Positions 1 to 8,378 of a DNA stretch of 64,000 nucleotides are shown piece by piece (the stretch's first letter is position 1; every line of letters starts with the position of its first letter). A program made the position numbers and the translations under genes. The notes under the pieces are model-generated. The model worked only from the letters and a program-made list of their open reading frames with translations. It was not told where the DNA came from and did not search any database. Source of the stretch: Methanobacteriota archaeon (GTDB lineage: Archaea; Thermoplasmatota; E2; DHVEG-1); the NCBI GenBank assembly GCA_903877165.1, contig CAIRCU010000034.1, positions 1 to 64,000 on the forward strand. Direction: 5' to 3'.

Positions 1-652
1 CGTCCTCGGTCCTCACCGCAAAGACCTCGAAAAAGACAAGAACAACAACCCCGAGAAATGGAAAATCTGCACCACCACCAACGCTGAAGGACGCACCGGA
101 AACCAAGCCGACGCCATGAAAGACACCGACATCGTCCTCGCTGCCAGCAAACCCGGACCAGGCACCATCCAAAAAGACTGGATTAAAGCCATGGCCGATG
201 ACGCCATCGTCTTCGCCACCGCCAACCCCGTCCCCGAGATCTGGCCCTGGGAGGCCGAAGAAGCAGGAGCCCGTATCATCGCCACCGGACGCAGCGACTT
301 CCCCAACCAAATCAACAACAGCCTCGGATTCCCCGGCATCTTCCGCGGCACCCTCGACGTCCAAGCCACCACCATCACTGACGAGATGTGCCTCGCCGCT
401 GCCTACGAACTTGCCAAAACCGCAGAGGACGGCGGCCTCAGCGACACCAACATCGTTCCCACCATGGACAACTGGGAGGTCTTCCCCCGAGAGGCGACCG
501 CAGTCGGCATGAAGGCCATCCAGCAGGGCATCGCCCGCAAGAAAATGAGCAAGACCGAGCTGCACGACCGTGCGGCAGCGCTCATCAAGCGCGCCCGGGA
601 CGAGACCGCGGCTCTGATGCGCGACGGGTTCATCACACAGCCGAAACCGTAG
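1..652 (+). CDS. NAD(P)-dependent malic enzyme, C-terminal part (5' end outside window)
   Basis: Only the last about 216 codons are present; the frame is open from base 2, before the first internal ATG at 116. Malic enzyme oxidatively decarboxylates malate to pyruvate in the cytoplasm. Visible family signatures are an aspartate-rich stretch ending the NAD-binding loop (DADVVL-like, here DTDIVLAASKPG), the segment VFATANPVPEIWPWEAEEAGARI, and the strongly conserved FPNQINNSLGFPGIFRG block. The C-terminal end is helical and charged. Family assignment is secure; cofactor preference cannot be read from this fragment. The product, pyruvate, is the substrate of the oxidoreductase encoded at 56843-59763. 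Confidence 0.93.
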   Translation, partial: VLGPHRKDLEKDKNNNPEKWKICTTTNAEGRTGNQADAMKDTDIVLAASKPGPGTIQKDWIKAMADDAIVFATANPVPEIWPWEAEEAGARIIATGRSDFPNQINNSLGFPGIFRGTLDVQATTITDEMCLAAAYELAKTAEDGGLSDTNIVPTMDNWEVFPREATAVGMKAIQQGIARKKMSKTELHDRAAALIKRARDETAALMRDGFITQPKP

Positions 653-714
653 CGTTTCACGGCATCCCCGTCGCCCTAAGCATCCCAGAGTCTCGGAGGG
701 CTGAAAGGCAAACC

Positions 715-801
715 CTTAAAATACGCCAGCCGTTCACGGTCACGGCGAACTCATACCCTTTCCTGCACCCACGCCACATTACATCTCACTCTAAAGGGGG
801 G
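715..801 (+). promoter_or_regulatory. Promoter and ribosome binding site of the hydrogenase operon
   Basis: A TATA-like box (CTTAAAATA, 715-723) lies in the 159-base gap between the malic enzyme stop and the first hydrogenase gene. A G-rich Shine-Dalgarno-like run (AAGGGGGGC, 794-802) stands about 10 bases before the ATG at 812. The remaining three hydrogenase genes have no room for promoters of their own, so the whole cluster is probably transcribed from here. The assignment rests on position and composition only. Confidence 0.5.
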
Positions 802-811
802 CAAATTCTGT

Positions 812-2746
812 ATGAATCACCCGACACTCACCATCACCAAAAAAGAACTCGCTGTTTTCGTCAACAAACTCATTGCTGACACAACCTACGACGTCGTCGG
901 CCCCAAGGCCAAAGGTAAACGCTTCGCGTACGAGACCCTCGAGAACGCAAGCGACCTTCGCCTCGACCACGACGTCACCATCCTGCCCCCGAAGAAATAC
1001 TTCCTGCCCATCTGTGAGACCCTCCTGCACTACAACCTCAAGAAAGCATTCGACGCCCACCCGGAAGCCGAGGACAAACCCCGCATCATCATTGGCATGC
1101 ACCCGTACGACATCATCGCCCTGCAGCAGAGCGATAAAGTCTATCTCGACTACCAGAAAGACGACTTCTATCAGAAACGACGCAGCAGCACCATCATCAT
1201 CGGCGCGGACATCGAGACCGTCAGCGAACGCAGCTTCGCAGCCAGCATGGAGACCCACACCACCAATGAGGGCTTCGACCTCCTGCTCACCAGCATCGGT
1301 GCCAGCTACGCGGTTACCATCGGCACGGACAAAGGCAAAAAACTCCTCGACAAATACGCGGTCACCAAGAAGATCACGCCCGTGGACCTCAAGAAAGTCA
1401 CGGACATGCGCAGCCGCCTCACCGGCAGATACAAACGCAGCGTCAAAGCACCCAAGGAGGACTGGCCCAGGATCCTCGCCGCCAACCACGACCATGCCAT
1501 CTGGGAGGAGAAATCGGACCACTGCATGGAATGCAGCTCCTGCACCATGGTCTGCCCGACCTGCTACTGCTACGACGTCCGCGACACCACAGACCTCAAC
1601 CTCACCAACGGCGGCCGGTTCCGCACCTGGGACGGCTGCATGCTCAAGGACTTCGGCAGAATCGGCAGCGGCGAAGTCTTCCGCAAAGACATCAAAGATC
1701 GCTACCGTCACCGCTTCTACCGCAAAGGCAACTACATCCCAGCCCGCTACGGTTACATCGCCTGCGTCGGCTGCGGCCGCTGCGGCATCGCCTGCCTCCC
1801 CGACATCGCGGACCCCTGCGACGTCTTCAACGACCTCTCCCGCTTCGGCCAACAGCCGGACACGGACCGCTACTACATCCGCCGCACCACCAAACCCCAG
1901 GAGAAAGGCATCATCCACATCCCCCGCAGCGCTACGATCACGCGCATCCAGCGGCTCACCACGGCCGAGACGCTCTACGAACTCGAACTCGACGACAAGA
2001 AACCCCTGGGGCACAAACCCGGGCAGTTCGTCGAGATCTCCGTGCTCGGCATCGGCGAAGCCCCCTTCTGCGTCTCCTCCGCGCCCTCACCGGCCCCGGT
2101 TTTCGAGATCGCGGTCCGGAAAGTCGGTAACGTCACATCCAAACTCGCCACGCTCTCCGTCGGTGACAAGGTCGGCGTCCGCGGACCCTTAGGCGTCGGC
2201 TTCGACGTGAAAGCCTACGAGAAAAAAGACCTCCTGTTCACCAGTGGCGGCATCGGCATCTTCCCCATGCGCAGCCTCGTCAACTACGTCCTCGCCCCGG
2301 AGAACCGACCCAAGTACAAGAGCATCACGATCCTCTACGGCGCCAAGACGCCTGCGGAAGTCCTGTTCCAAAACGAAATCAACGCGTGGAAAAAAGTCGA
2401 AGGCGTCCAGGTCGAACAGACCGTGGACCGCTGCGAAAAGAATGAATGCTGGATGGGCTGCACCGGGCTGATCACCACCCTCTTCCCCAAGGTCGAGACC
2501 AAGAAGCTCGACATCAAGAACACGATTGCGGTCGTCATCGGACCCCCCATCATGTACCGGTTCGTCATCAAATGCCTGCAGACCATCGGCGTCACCGACG
2601 ACCACATCTTCGTCTCCCTGGAACGACGTATGAAGTGCGGCGTCGCGAAATGCGGACACTGCCAGATGAACGGCGTCTACGTCTGCAAGGAAGGACCCGT
2701 CTTCAACAACGCGGAACTCCAAAACCTACCGGAGGCGTTCGAATGA
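812..2746 (+). CDS. hydBG: Fused beta-gamma subunit of cytosolic NiFe hydrogenase (sulfhydrogenase, group 3b): FeS protein plus FAD/NAD(P)H reductase
   Basis: This 644-residue protein joins two polypeptides that are separate in Thermococcales sulfhydrogenase. Residues about 1-350 match the beta (HydB) subunit, a two-cluster 4Fe-4S electron carrier: Cys238, 241, 244, 248 (and C251, C253) and Cys318, 321, 324, 328. Residues about 365-644 match the gamma (HydG) subunit of the ferredoxin-NADP reductase/dihydroorotate dehydrogenase PyrK family. This part has an FAD-binding PFCVSSAPS segment, a nucleotide-binding GGIGIFPMRSL loop, and a C-terminal four-cysteine 2Fe-2S motif (KCGVAKCGHC...YVC). It would pass electrons between NAD(P)H and the hydrogenase core. 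The stop overlaps the next ATG (ATGA). No frameshift or linker stop is visible, so the fusion appears genuine. Confidence 0.92.
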   Translation: MNHPTLTITKKELAVFVNKLIADTTYDVVGPKAKGKRFAYETLENASDLRLDHDVTILPPKKYFLPICETLLHYNLKKAFDAHPEAEDKPRIIIGMHPYDIIALQQSDKVYLDYQKDDFYQKRRSSTIIIGADIETVSERSFAASMETHTTNEGFDLLLTSIGASYAVTIGTDKGKKLLDKYAVTKKITPVDLKKVTDMRSRLTGRYKRSVKAPKEDWPRILAANHDHAIWEEKSDHCMECSSCTMVCPTCYCYDVRDTTDLNLTNGGRFRTWDGCMLKDFGRIGSGEVFRKDIKDRYRHRFYRKGNYIPARYGYIACVGCGRCGIACLPDIADPCDVFNDLSRFGQQPDTDRYYIRRTTKPQEKGIIHIPRSATITRIQRLTTAETLYELELDDKKPLGHKPGQFVEISVLGIGEAPFCVSSAPSPAPVFEIAVRKVGNVTSKLATLSVGDKVGVRGPLGVGFDVKAYEKKDLLFTSGGIGIFPMRSLVNYVLAPENRPKYKSITILYGAKTPAEVLFQNEINAWKKVEGVQVEQTVDRCEKNECWMGCTGLITTLFPKVETKKLDIKNTIAVVIGPPIMYRFVIKCLQTIGVTDDHIFVSLERRMKCGVAKCGHCQMNGVYVCKEGPVFNNAELQNLPEAFE

Positions 2747-3492
2747 GCAAACCACGCGTCGCCATCTTCGACTTCGCGGACTGCGAAGGCTGCGAACTGC
2801 AGATCGCGAACCTCGAAGAAGAAATCCTCGACCTCATCACCATCGTCGACGTCGTCTCATTCCGCGAAGTCATGAAAGAACACTCTGACGACTACGACAT
2901 CGCGATCATCGAAGGCAGCATCATGCGGCCCATGGACGAGGAGCGCCTCAGGTTCATCCGCAGCCGCGCCAAGATCCTCGTCGCCCTCGGCGCCTGCGCC
3001 ACCATCGGCGGCGTCAACACCCTGCGCAACCAATGGACCCCCGACGAAGTCAAGAAGGAAGTCTACGGCAGCGCCAAACTCAACGAGACCCTCTTCGACG
3101 TCGGCCCGGCCAAGGCCATCAACGAAGTCGTCCCCGTCGACTACTACATCCACGGCTGCCCCATTGACCTCGACGAGTTCAAAGCCGTCGTCACCTCACT
3201 TGCCCTCGGCAAGAAACCTGAGATCCCCACCTACCCAGTCTGCGTCGAGTGCACAAAGAACGAGAATGTCTGCCTGTACGAGCTAGGCAAGTTCTGCCTC
3301 GGCCCGATCACCCGCGCCGGCTGCAAGGCCATCTGCCCCACGCACAACTCGCCCTGCGACGGCTGCCGCGGCATCCTCAAGAAGCCGGAGACGGAATGTG
3401 TGAAGGACCTCGTCGCTCGCTACGACCTCACCTACGAGGAGCTCGCCCAACGCTGCACGGTGTTCAACTCCGGCAAGGAGGCCTGCAAATGA
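2743..3492 (+). CDS. hydD: NiFe hydrogenase (group 3b) small subunit, delta
   Basis: A 249-residue FeS small subunit that conducts electrons to and from the NiFe site. It starts at the ATG overlapping the upstream stop by four bases. The N-terminal DCEGCELQ (Cys14, Cys17), GACATIGG and HGCPID motifs bind the proximal cluster. The C-terminal third carries cysteine-rich segments (CVECTKNENVCLYE, CLGP, CKAICPTHNSPCDGC) for the medial and distal clusters. There is no twin-arginine signal, as expected for a cytoplasmic group 3 enzyme. Family identification is strong; its partner is the large subunit translated next with another ATGA overlap. Confidence 0.94.
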   Translation: MSKPRVAIFDFADCEGCELQIANLEEEILDLITIVDVVSFREVMKEHSDDYDIAIIEGSIMRPMDEERLRFIRSRAKILVALGACATIGGVNTLRNQWTPDEVKKEVYGSAKLNETLFDVGPAKAINEVVPVDYYIHGCPIDLDEFKAVVTSLALGKKPEIPTYPVCVECTKNENVCLYELGKFCLGPITRAGCKAICPTHNSPCDGCRGILKKPETECVKDLVARYDLTYEELAQRCTVFNSGKEACK

Positions 3493-4793
3493 CCAAAGAC
3501 CTCTCCGTCCACGTCCACCACCTTACCAGGGTCGAAGGCCACGGGGACATCGTCCTCGATGTCAAGGCCGGCAAGATCCAGCAGCTGCAATGGCAGGTCG
3601 TCGAAGCACCACGGTTCTTCGAAGCGATGCTGCGCGGCCGCAAGTACTCGGAGCTGCGTCTGATCACCTCGCGGATCTGCGGCATCTGCTCGATTGGCCA
3701 CTCCCTCGCCTCCCTGAAGGCCACGGAGGATGCCCTCGGCATCAAGATCTCGGAGCAGACCCAGATATTGCGCAGGCTTGCGATCAACGCGGAGAACATG
3801 CAAAGCCACATCCTGCACATCGGGTACCTCGCCGCCCCGGACCTCCTCGGCGTCGGCAGCGTCGTGCCCCTCGCCGGCTCCAAGCACCACGACGTCCTCC
3901 TCAAGATCGTCACGCTGCATCGGCTCTCAAATGTGATGTCCAACCTCATCTGCGGACGCACCACGCACCCCATTCGGCTCACGGTCGGCGGCTTCACCAA
4001 AGTCCCCACGAAACACCAGCTCGAAGACCTCAAAGCCAGCCTGCAGGAAGCACTCCCACTCGCCAAAGACCTCGTAGGCGTCCTGCAGTCCCTCCAAAAC
4101 AAGATCCCGGACTTCGAACGCGAAACCGAGTACATCGGCCTCTCCAGCCCCAAGGAGTACGCCCTCTACGACGGCACCATGACCTCCACGGACACCGGCC
4201 CGTTCCACGAGAACAAGAACTACCAGTCACTCATGAAGGAGTACGTCGTCCCCCAGTCCACCGCCAAATACGCCAAACACGCCCGCGCCTCCTACCTCGT
4301 CGGAGCCCTAGCCCGCTTCAACCTCAACAGCAGCCAGCTGCACCCCCAGGCCCAGGAGGCAGCCGAGTACTTCGACATGCACGCCCCCTGCACCAACCCC
4401 TTCCTCAACACCTACGCCCAGATGATCGAGTTCATCCACAACATCGAAGACTCCCAGCTGCTCATCGACATGCTGCTTTCCCGCGGACCCAGAGACGAAA
4501 AACCCGTGACGGTCACACCCAAGGCCGGCCGCGGCGTCGGCATCGTCGAAGTCCCCAGAGGCATCCTCGTCCATGACTACACCCTGGACAAGAACGGGAA
4601 CTGCACCAAAGCCAACTGCATCATCCCCACCAACCAGAACCACGCCAACATCCAGCTCGACATGGAGGCACTCGTCCCCACCATCCTGCACAAATCCCCA
4701 CAAGACATCGAACTCACCCTCGAGATGCTCGTCCGCGCGTACGACCCCTGCATCTCCTGCTCCACCCACTACCTCACCATCCACTTCATCTAG
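3489..4793 (+). CDS. hydA: NiFe hydrogenase (group 3b) large catalytic subunit, alpha
   Basis: This 434-residue subunit carries the NiFe site that makes or consumes H2. Both nickel-binding motifs are intact: RICGICSIGH near the N-terminus (Cys64, Cys67) and DPCISCSTH near the C-terminus (Cys421, Cys424, His427). Seven residues follow His427, so the precursor has the short C-terminal peptide that maturation proteases remove after nickel insertion. The encoded protease is the next gene. The start chosen is the ATG overlapping the hydD stop; a longer open frame upstream only overlaps hydD. Group 3b is assigned from the partner subunits and order, which matches the Thermococcales B-G-D-A order. 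Confidence 0.95.
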   Translation: MTKDLSVHVHHLTRVEGHGDIVLDVKAGKIQQLQWQVVEAPRFFEAMLRGRKYSELRLITSRICGICSIGHSLASLKATEDALGIKISEQTQILRRLAINAENMQSHILHIGYLAAPDLLGVGSVVPLAGSKHHDVLLKIVTLHRLSNVMSNLICGRTTHPIRLTVGGFTKVPTKHQLEDLKASLQEALPLAKDLVGVLQSLQNKIPDFERETEYIGLSSPKEYALYDGTMTSTDTGPFHENKNYQSLMKEYVVPQSTAKYAKHARASYLVGALARFNLNSSQLHPQAQEAAEYFDMHAPCTNPFLNTYAQMIEFIHNIEDSQLLIDMLLSRGPRDEKPVTVTPKAGRGVGIVEVPRGILVHDYTLDKNGNCTKANCIIPTNQNHANIQLDMEALVPTILHKSPQDIELTLEMLVRAYDPCISCSTHYLTIHFI

Positions 4794-4799
4794 ACTGTT

Positions 4800-5273
4800 A
4801 TGAACGTCGGCATCATCGGACTCGGCAACCCCCTGCGCGGGGACGACGGCATCGGCATCGTCCTCCTCAACCGCCTCCAGACTCTGAAGAAACCAGCCTG
4901 GCGCGACTTTGAGTTCCTCGACGGCGGCACCGGCGGCCTCTCCCTCGTCCACGACCTCGCCAGATACACCCACATCCTCATCATCGACGCAGTCGATTTC
5001 CAAGGAGAACCCGGACGGCACCATCTCTTCTCGGCCAAGGACTTCCTCGGCTGCAACATGCCGCCGAAGACTCTTTCTACCCATGAGCCCGGCCTTGCAG
5101 AAGTCCTCCACCTCGCCTCGGAGATGCATACCCTCCCGGACATCGTGAGAATCTTCGGCGTCCAACCCGCTTCACTGACGTTCGATACCGATTTGAGCGC
5201 CCCGGTCATAGCGCAGGTGGACTCGCTGACCCGGAGTCTCTCGTCGCTGCTGGACCAGTTTCCCCGTTGGTAA
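4800..5273 (+). CDS. Hydrogenase maturation protease (HycI/FrxA family)
   Basis: A 157-residue aspartate/glutamate-type endopeptidase expected to cut the C-terminal peptide from HydA once nickel is in place. Characteristic motifs are GLGNPLRGDDGIG at the N-terminus (metal-sensing acidic residues), DGGTGG, LIIDAVDF, the STHEPGL segment and the FGVQPAS block. It lies six bases after the hydA stop, so it is the last gene of the operon. Its 3' end overlaps the convergent membrane protein gene by 68 bases. No other hydrogenase maturation genes (hypA-F) occur in the window. Confidence 0.92.
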   Translation: MNVGIIGLGNPLRGDDGIGIVLLNRLQTLKKPAWRDFEFLDGGTGGLSLVHDLARYTHILIIDAVDFQGEPGRHHLFSAKDFLGCNMPPKTLSTHEPGLAEVLHLASEMHTLPDIVRIFGVQPASLTFDTDLSAPVIAQVDSLTRSLSSLLDQFPRW

Positions 5274-6510
5274 TGGCGTCAGGTTCCCTTGGCTGCTCCG
5301 GCGGCATCCTTCGTTTCACGACATATGAGATCACCACGGTCGCTGCGACGCTTCCCGCAAGCAACACGACCGGCGCCCAGACGTTCTGCAACGCCATGAA
5401 GTCCACCACGAACAGCACGCCAAACGACAGAATCATGATGCCGGACAGCAGCTTGAGCTGCCGACCCCGCCATTCCGACAGCTTCGCTCGCCCCAGCGTG
5501 AACGTGAACGCCATCAGGATGATGATGAGCGGGATGACGTAGACGATGTTGTACAACACCAGATACAGGTAATAGGAGGCTGCCGGCAGATGATACGCGG
5601 CCAGCTGTGTGGTGTACACCAGTGGGAAACCAAGGGTGCAGAGCAGTTCGTAGAAGTTCACGGTGACCGCGAGGAAGACTGCGCCGCCGAGGATCGCAGG
5701 CAGATACGTGGTATGGACCAGCCGGCGCATCCGCCCGAAGATCACGGGTCGTTTCTCCTCCGGGATGCTCAGCGATGGCCCCTGCTTGAAGAAAAAGAAG
5801 TCCTTGATGTTCAAGACTCCCATAGCGATAGCGATGACGCCAGCCACAATGGAGATGATCCAGATGTTCTGCACTACGGCCAAGGCGTTGAACAGGACGA
5901 ACATGAACAGGAAGTAGATGAATCCGGAGAAGAAGATGAAGATGCCGCCGATCAGCAGCATCCGTCTACGCGATTGCAGGGAGAAGAGCAGGCTAAGAAG
6001 GAAGAAGAGGACGAAGAACGAGCAGGGGTTGATGCTGTCCAGCGCCCCGAGCGTCACCGTCAGGACCGGCAGGGACAGCGTCTTGGTGTCCACGCGGCCG
6101 AAGAACGGCACGTAGATGATGGTCTCATCCTGGAAGTACCCCGGACCGAGGTCATGGATATAATTATTAAGGATAGTCTTCACGGTGTCATAGGTGATAT
6201 TGTCGCCTAACACCATGGTCTCGTTTTGGATCAGGACCGCCGGGTATTGGGGAGACCCGTGCGCCTGCCAGTCCTGCATATTGGTGCTGTTCGTGAGCTC
6301 CCGCCAGAGGACCACGACCGTAGTGCTGTAGTTTGTTTCGATGGCCTGGATCACCGGGATTTTCTGCTGGCAATGCGAGCAGGTCGAGGTGTAGTAGAAA
6401 TCCAGGGTGATGGCGTTTTTCGCCTCAACCTGTAGAGGGATGATAAGCATCGATAAAACGGTGATGAGGCAGATGCCCAGGATCATCCAGCGGATTCGTC
6501 GTCTCAACAT
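5206..6510 (-). CDS. Thioredoxin-like domain fused to a CcdA/DsbD-type membrane protein
   Basis: This 434-residue protein probably handles thiol-disulfide exchange across the membrane. It has an N-terminal hydrophobic anchor (residues 8-30) and a thioredoxin-fold segment with a CSHC redox motif (Cys44, Cys47). After about residue 150 come some six hydrophobic segments of the CcdA/DsbD type, including the Cys-containing DSINPCSFFVLFF and NFYELLCTLGFP helices that supply the usual membrane cysteine pair. The start is the ATG at 6510 in front of the signal-like segment; a longer open frame would overlap the upstream gene. It follows the sulfur-carrier gene by 25 bases, so a shared operon is likely. 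Substrate unknown. Confidence 0.8.
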   Translation of the reverse strand: MLRRRIRWMILGICLITVLSMLIIPLQVEAKNAITLDFYYTSTCSHCQQKIPVIQAIETNYSTTVVVLWRELTNSTNMQDWQAHGSPQYPAVLIQNETMVLGDNITYDTVKTILNNYIHDLGPGYFQDETIIYVPFFGRVDTKTLSLPVLTVTLGALDSINPCSFFVLFFLLSLLFSLQSRRRMLLIGGIFIFFSGFIYFLFMFVLFNALAVVQNIWIISIVAGVIAIAMGVLNIKDFFFFKQGPSLSIPEEKRPVIFGRMRRLVHTTYLPAILGGAVFLAVTVNFYELLCTLGFPLVYTTQLAAYHLPAASYYLYLVLYNIVYVIPLIIILMAFTFTLGRAKLSEWRGRQLKLLSGIMILSFGVLFVVDFMALQNVWAPVVLLAGSVAATVVISYVVKRRMPPEQPREPDAITNGETGPAATRDSGSASPPAL

Positions 6511-6535
6511 GCTGGCCTCTCCATCCTTTTTAATC

Positions 6536-6790
6536 TTATCCTCCGGAGACGACGGGCGGGGCGATCGCCACCTGGTCGCTGTGCTGAAGCGGGGCGTCAT
6601 GGGCGGACAGGACACCATTCTTCGAGACCATCATGTGCCGGGCGTCTTTAGCAAACACGGGGAACAGCTTCACAAATGCGTCAAGAACATCCTGAATGGA
6701 TTTCTCTTCCTCAAGCTGCAGAGTGATGGTTTCGCTGCGGGCTGCGTCCCGGTAGCGTCCATAGAGTCGTATGGTGAAGTGGAGGGTCAT
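6536..6790 (-). CDS. Ubiquitin-like sulfur carrier (MoaD/ThiS/SAMP family)
   Basis: An 84-residue beta-grasp protein ending in Val-Val-Ser-Gly-Gly. The C-terminal diglycine is the site adenylated by an E1-like enzyme and then thiocarboxylated or conjugated. Family members donate sulfur to molybdopterin, thiamine or tRNA thiolation, or act as archaeal protein modifiers (SAMPs). The ATG at 6790 overlaps the stop of the E1-like gene by four bases, so the two are translationally coupled. No molybdopterin or thiamine genes are nearby, so the pathway served is open. Confidence 0.85.
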   Translation of the reverse strand: MTLHFTIRLYGRYRDAARSETITLQLEEEKSIQDVLDAFVKLFPVFAKDARHMMVSKNGVLSAHDAPLQHSDQVAIAPPVVSGG

Positions 6791-7512
6791 CGGTGTATAT
6801 TCCTCCCGCAGCAGGTGCATTTGGGGTTGCGTTTCACGTTAAGAGTCTCGCAGCGCTGCTGCTCCGCATCGTAGATGATCAGGCCCGATGGTGATTTTCC
6901 TTGGAGGATGCGGATGGCTTCGACGACCTGGAACGATGCGGTGATCTGCGGCAGGTATCCATGGATAGGGAAGGCATCGGTCTTGGGTTCCGGCAACGTA
7001 TGGGCGAGGCAGTGGAAGCAGGGGGTCTTGCCTGGGATGATTCCGAGGACCATCCCGCAGGTCTCGTACACCCCGGCGTACACCCAGGGGATCTTGAGGT
7101 CGACGGCCGTCTGGTTGATGAGCTGGCGCAGAGGCAGTGAGTCCGTGCCGTCCAGGACGATGGAGGCTTTGTCCAGGAGCGTGATGATGTTCTCTTTGGT
7201 GACCGTGATGTTGTGGTCGTAGACGGCGACGTCATGGTTCACCGTGCGGAGGTGTGCGGCGAGGACTTCGCTTTTCGGTTTGCCGATGTCGGCTTCTGAG
7301 AAGACCGCGGTGCGGTGCAGGTTGGTGAGGTCCACGGTGTCGTGGTCGATGAGGTCAATCGTGCCGATGCCCATGCGGACGAGGGTGCTTGCGCTGTGGC
7401 TGCCGAGTCCGCCGCAGCCGATGACGACGGCATGGGCTTTGTGCAGGCATCGTTGTCCTTCCGCTCCGAAGGTTTTGACCAGGGTTTGTCGGTGGTACCG
7501 CGATGGATTCAT
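6787..7512 (-). CDS. E1-like adenylyltransferase (MoeB/ThiF/UbaA family)
   Basis: A 241-residue enzyme that activates the C-terminal glycine of a ubiquitin-like protein with ATP. It shows the nucleotide loop GCGGLGS (residues 32-38), the acidic DHDTVDLTNLHR segment that positions ATP, the DGTDSLPLR loop, and two zinc-binding CxxC pairs (Cys165/168 and Cys232/235). It has no C-terminal rhodanese domain. The downstream overlapping gene encodes the matching diglycine protein, which strongly supports the pairing. It heads the probable three-gene unit E1, carrier, thioredoxin/CcdA protein. Confidence 0.9.
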   Translation of the reverse strand: MNPSRYHRQTLVKTFGAEGQRCLHKAHAVVIGCGGLGSHSASTLVRMGIGTIDLIDHDTVDLTNLHRTAVFSEADIGKPKSEVLAAHLRTVNHDVAVYDHNITVTKENIITLLDKASIVLDGTDSLPLRQLINQTAVDLKIPWVYAGVYETCGMVLGIIPGKTPCFHCLAHTLPEPKTDAFPIHGYLPQITASFQVVEAIRILQGKSPSGLIIYDAEQQRCETLNVKRNPKCTCCGRNIHR

Positions 7513-7597
7513 AGGCCGCGTCTTCTTTGGGTATGGTAACTGAGCAGGCTGTTTTTATAGGTTATCCCAACTGGGGAAAAGAAAAGGATTGTCGTCG

Positions 7598-8326
7598 TTA
7601 TTGGCTTGGTGGTTTCTGTGGGAGTTCGCGGGCGGGGACGCCGCCGTAGATTTTGCCTTTCTGTAGAATCTGGTGTTTGGTGACGAGTGCGCCGGCTGCG
7701 ACCGTGACGTCGTCTTCGAGGACCACGCCTGGCATGATGATGGCGCCGGCGCCGATGACGCAGTTGTCGCCGACTGTGACGGTGGCCATCTCGATGGTCT
7801 CGTGCTGCATGTTGTGGATGTGGCCGTAGATGATTGCGTATTCCCCCATGGTGACGTTGCTGCCGAAGGTGGTGATGCAGGGGTCCTTGATGACGCCGCC
7901 GACGAGGGTGTTGGCACCGATCTTCATGCCGAGGAGCCGGTAGTACGCTGTCCTGGTCCTAGCGAGGGGGAGGATTTCAAAGATCTTGCGGCCTGGGGTG
8001 TAGAGGCTGCAGACGATGATCCATTTGAAGGCGTCTTTGTCGTGGTAGTTGTAGACGTGCAGGCCGGGGGCGTAGGTGATGTGGAAGATGCGGACGATGC
8101 AGGCGGGGATGAGGGTGATGCCTTGGATCGTGATGATGATGCCGATGTAGACGACGGCTGGGAGGAGCAGGATGTGCCACCAGATGGTGAGGTTGAGGTA
8201 GTGCCAGGCGAGGACGCCGAGGAGCAGGGGCGGCAGGAGGCCGACGTAGAAAATAAGGAGCAGGATGAGCGGGAGGAGCAGCTTGTTGATGGAAAAGGGA
8301 TCTTTGGTGGTGCTGGTTCCTGGCAT
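7598..8326 (-). CDS. Membrane protein with C-terminal left-handed beta-helix (hexapeptide) domain
   Basis: A 242-residue protein with two or three hydrophobic segments in residues 14-85 and hexapeptide repeats of the acyltransferase type in residues about 130-225. Repeats such as IGANTLVGGVI, VTVGDNCVIGAGAIIMPGVVLEDDVTVAAGALV and the ending GVPAR are typical of left-handed beta-helix acetyl/acyltransferases. The arrangement resembles the C-terminal transferase region of Pls/Pos-type proteins, but no adenylation domain is present. A role in cell-envelope glycan or lipid acylation is plausible but not shown. Confidence 0.75.
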   Translation of the reverse strand: MPGTSTTKDPFSINKLLLPLILLLIFYVGLLPPLLLGVLAWHYLNLTIWWHILLLPAVVYIGIIITIQGITLIPACIVRIFHITYAPGLHVYNYHDKDAFKWIIVCSLYTPGRKIFEILPLARTRTAYYRLLGMKIGANTLVGGVIKDPCITTFGSNVTMGEYAIIYGHIHNMQHETIEMATVTVGDNCVIGAGAIIMPGVVLEDDVTVAAGALVTKHQILQKGKIYGGVPARELPQKPPSQ

Positions 8327-8378
8327 CTTGTGTGTGGGAAACTCGCTGGAACCTATTAAACCTATGGGGACTTTGGGA

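Noticed and set aside
791-2014. Long minus-strand open frame opposite the hydrogenase beta-gamma gene (about 400 codons)
   Set aside because: It mirrors the real gene, has alanine/valine/aspartate-rich composition typical of an antisense shadow in GC-rich DNA, and no recognisable motif.
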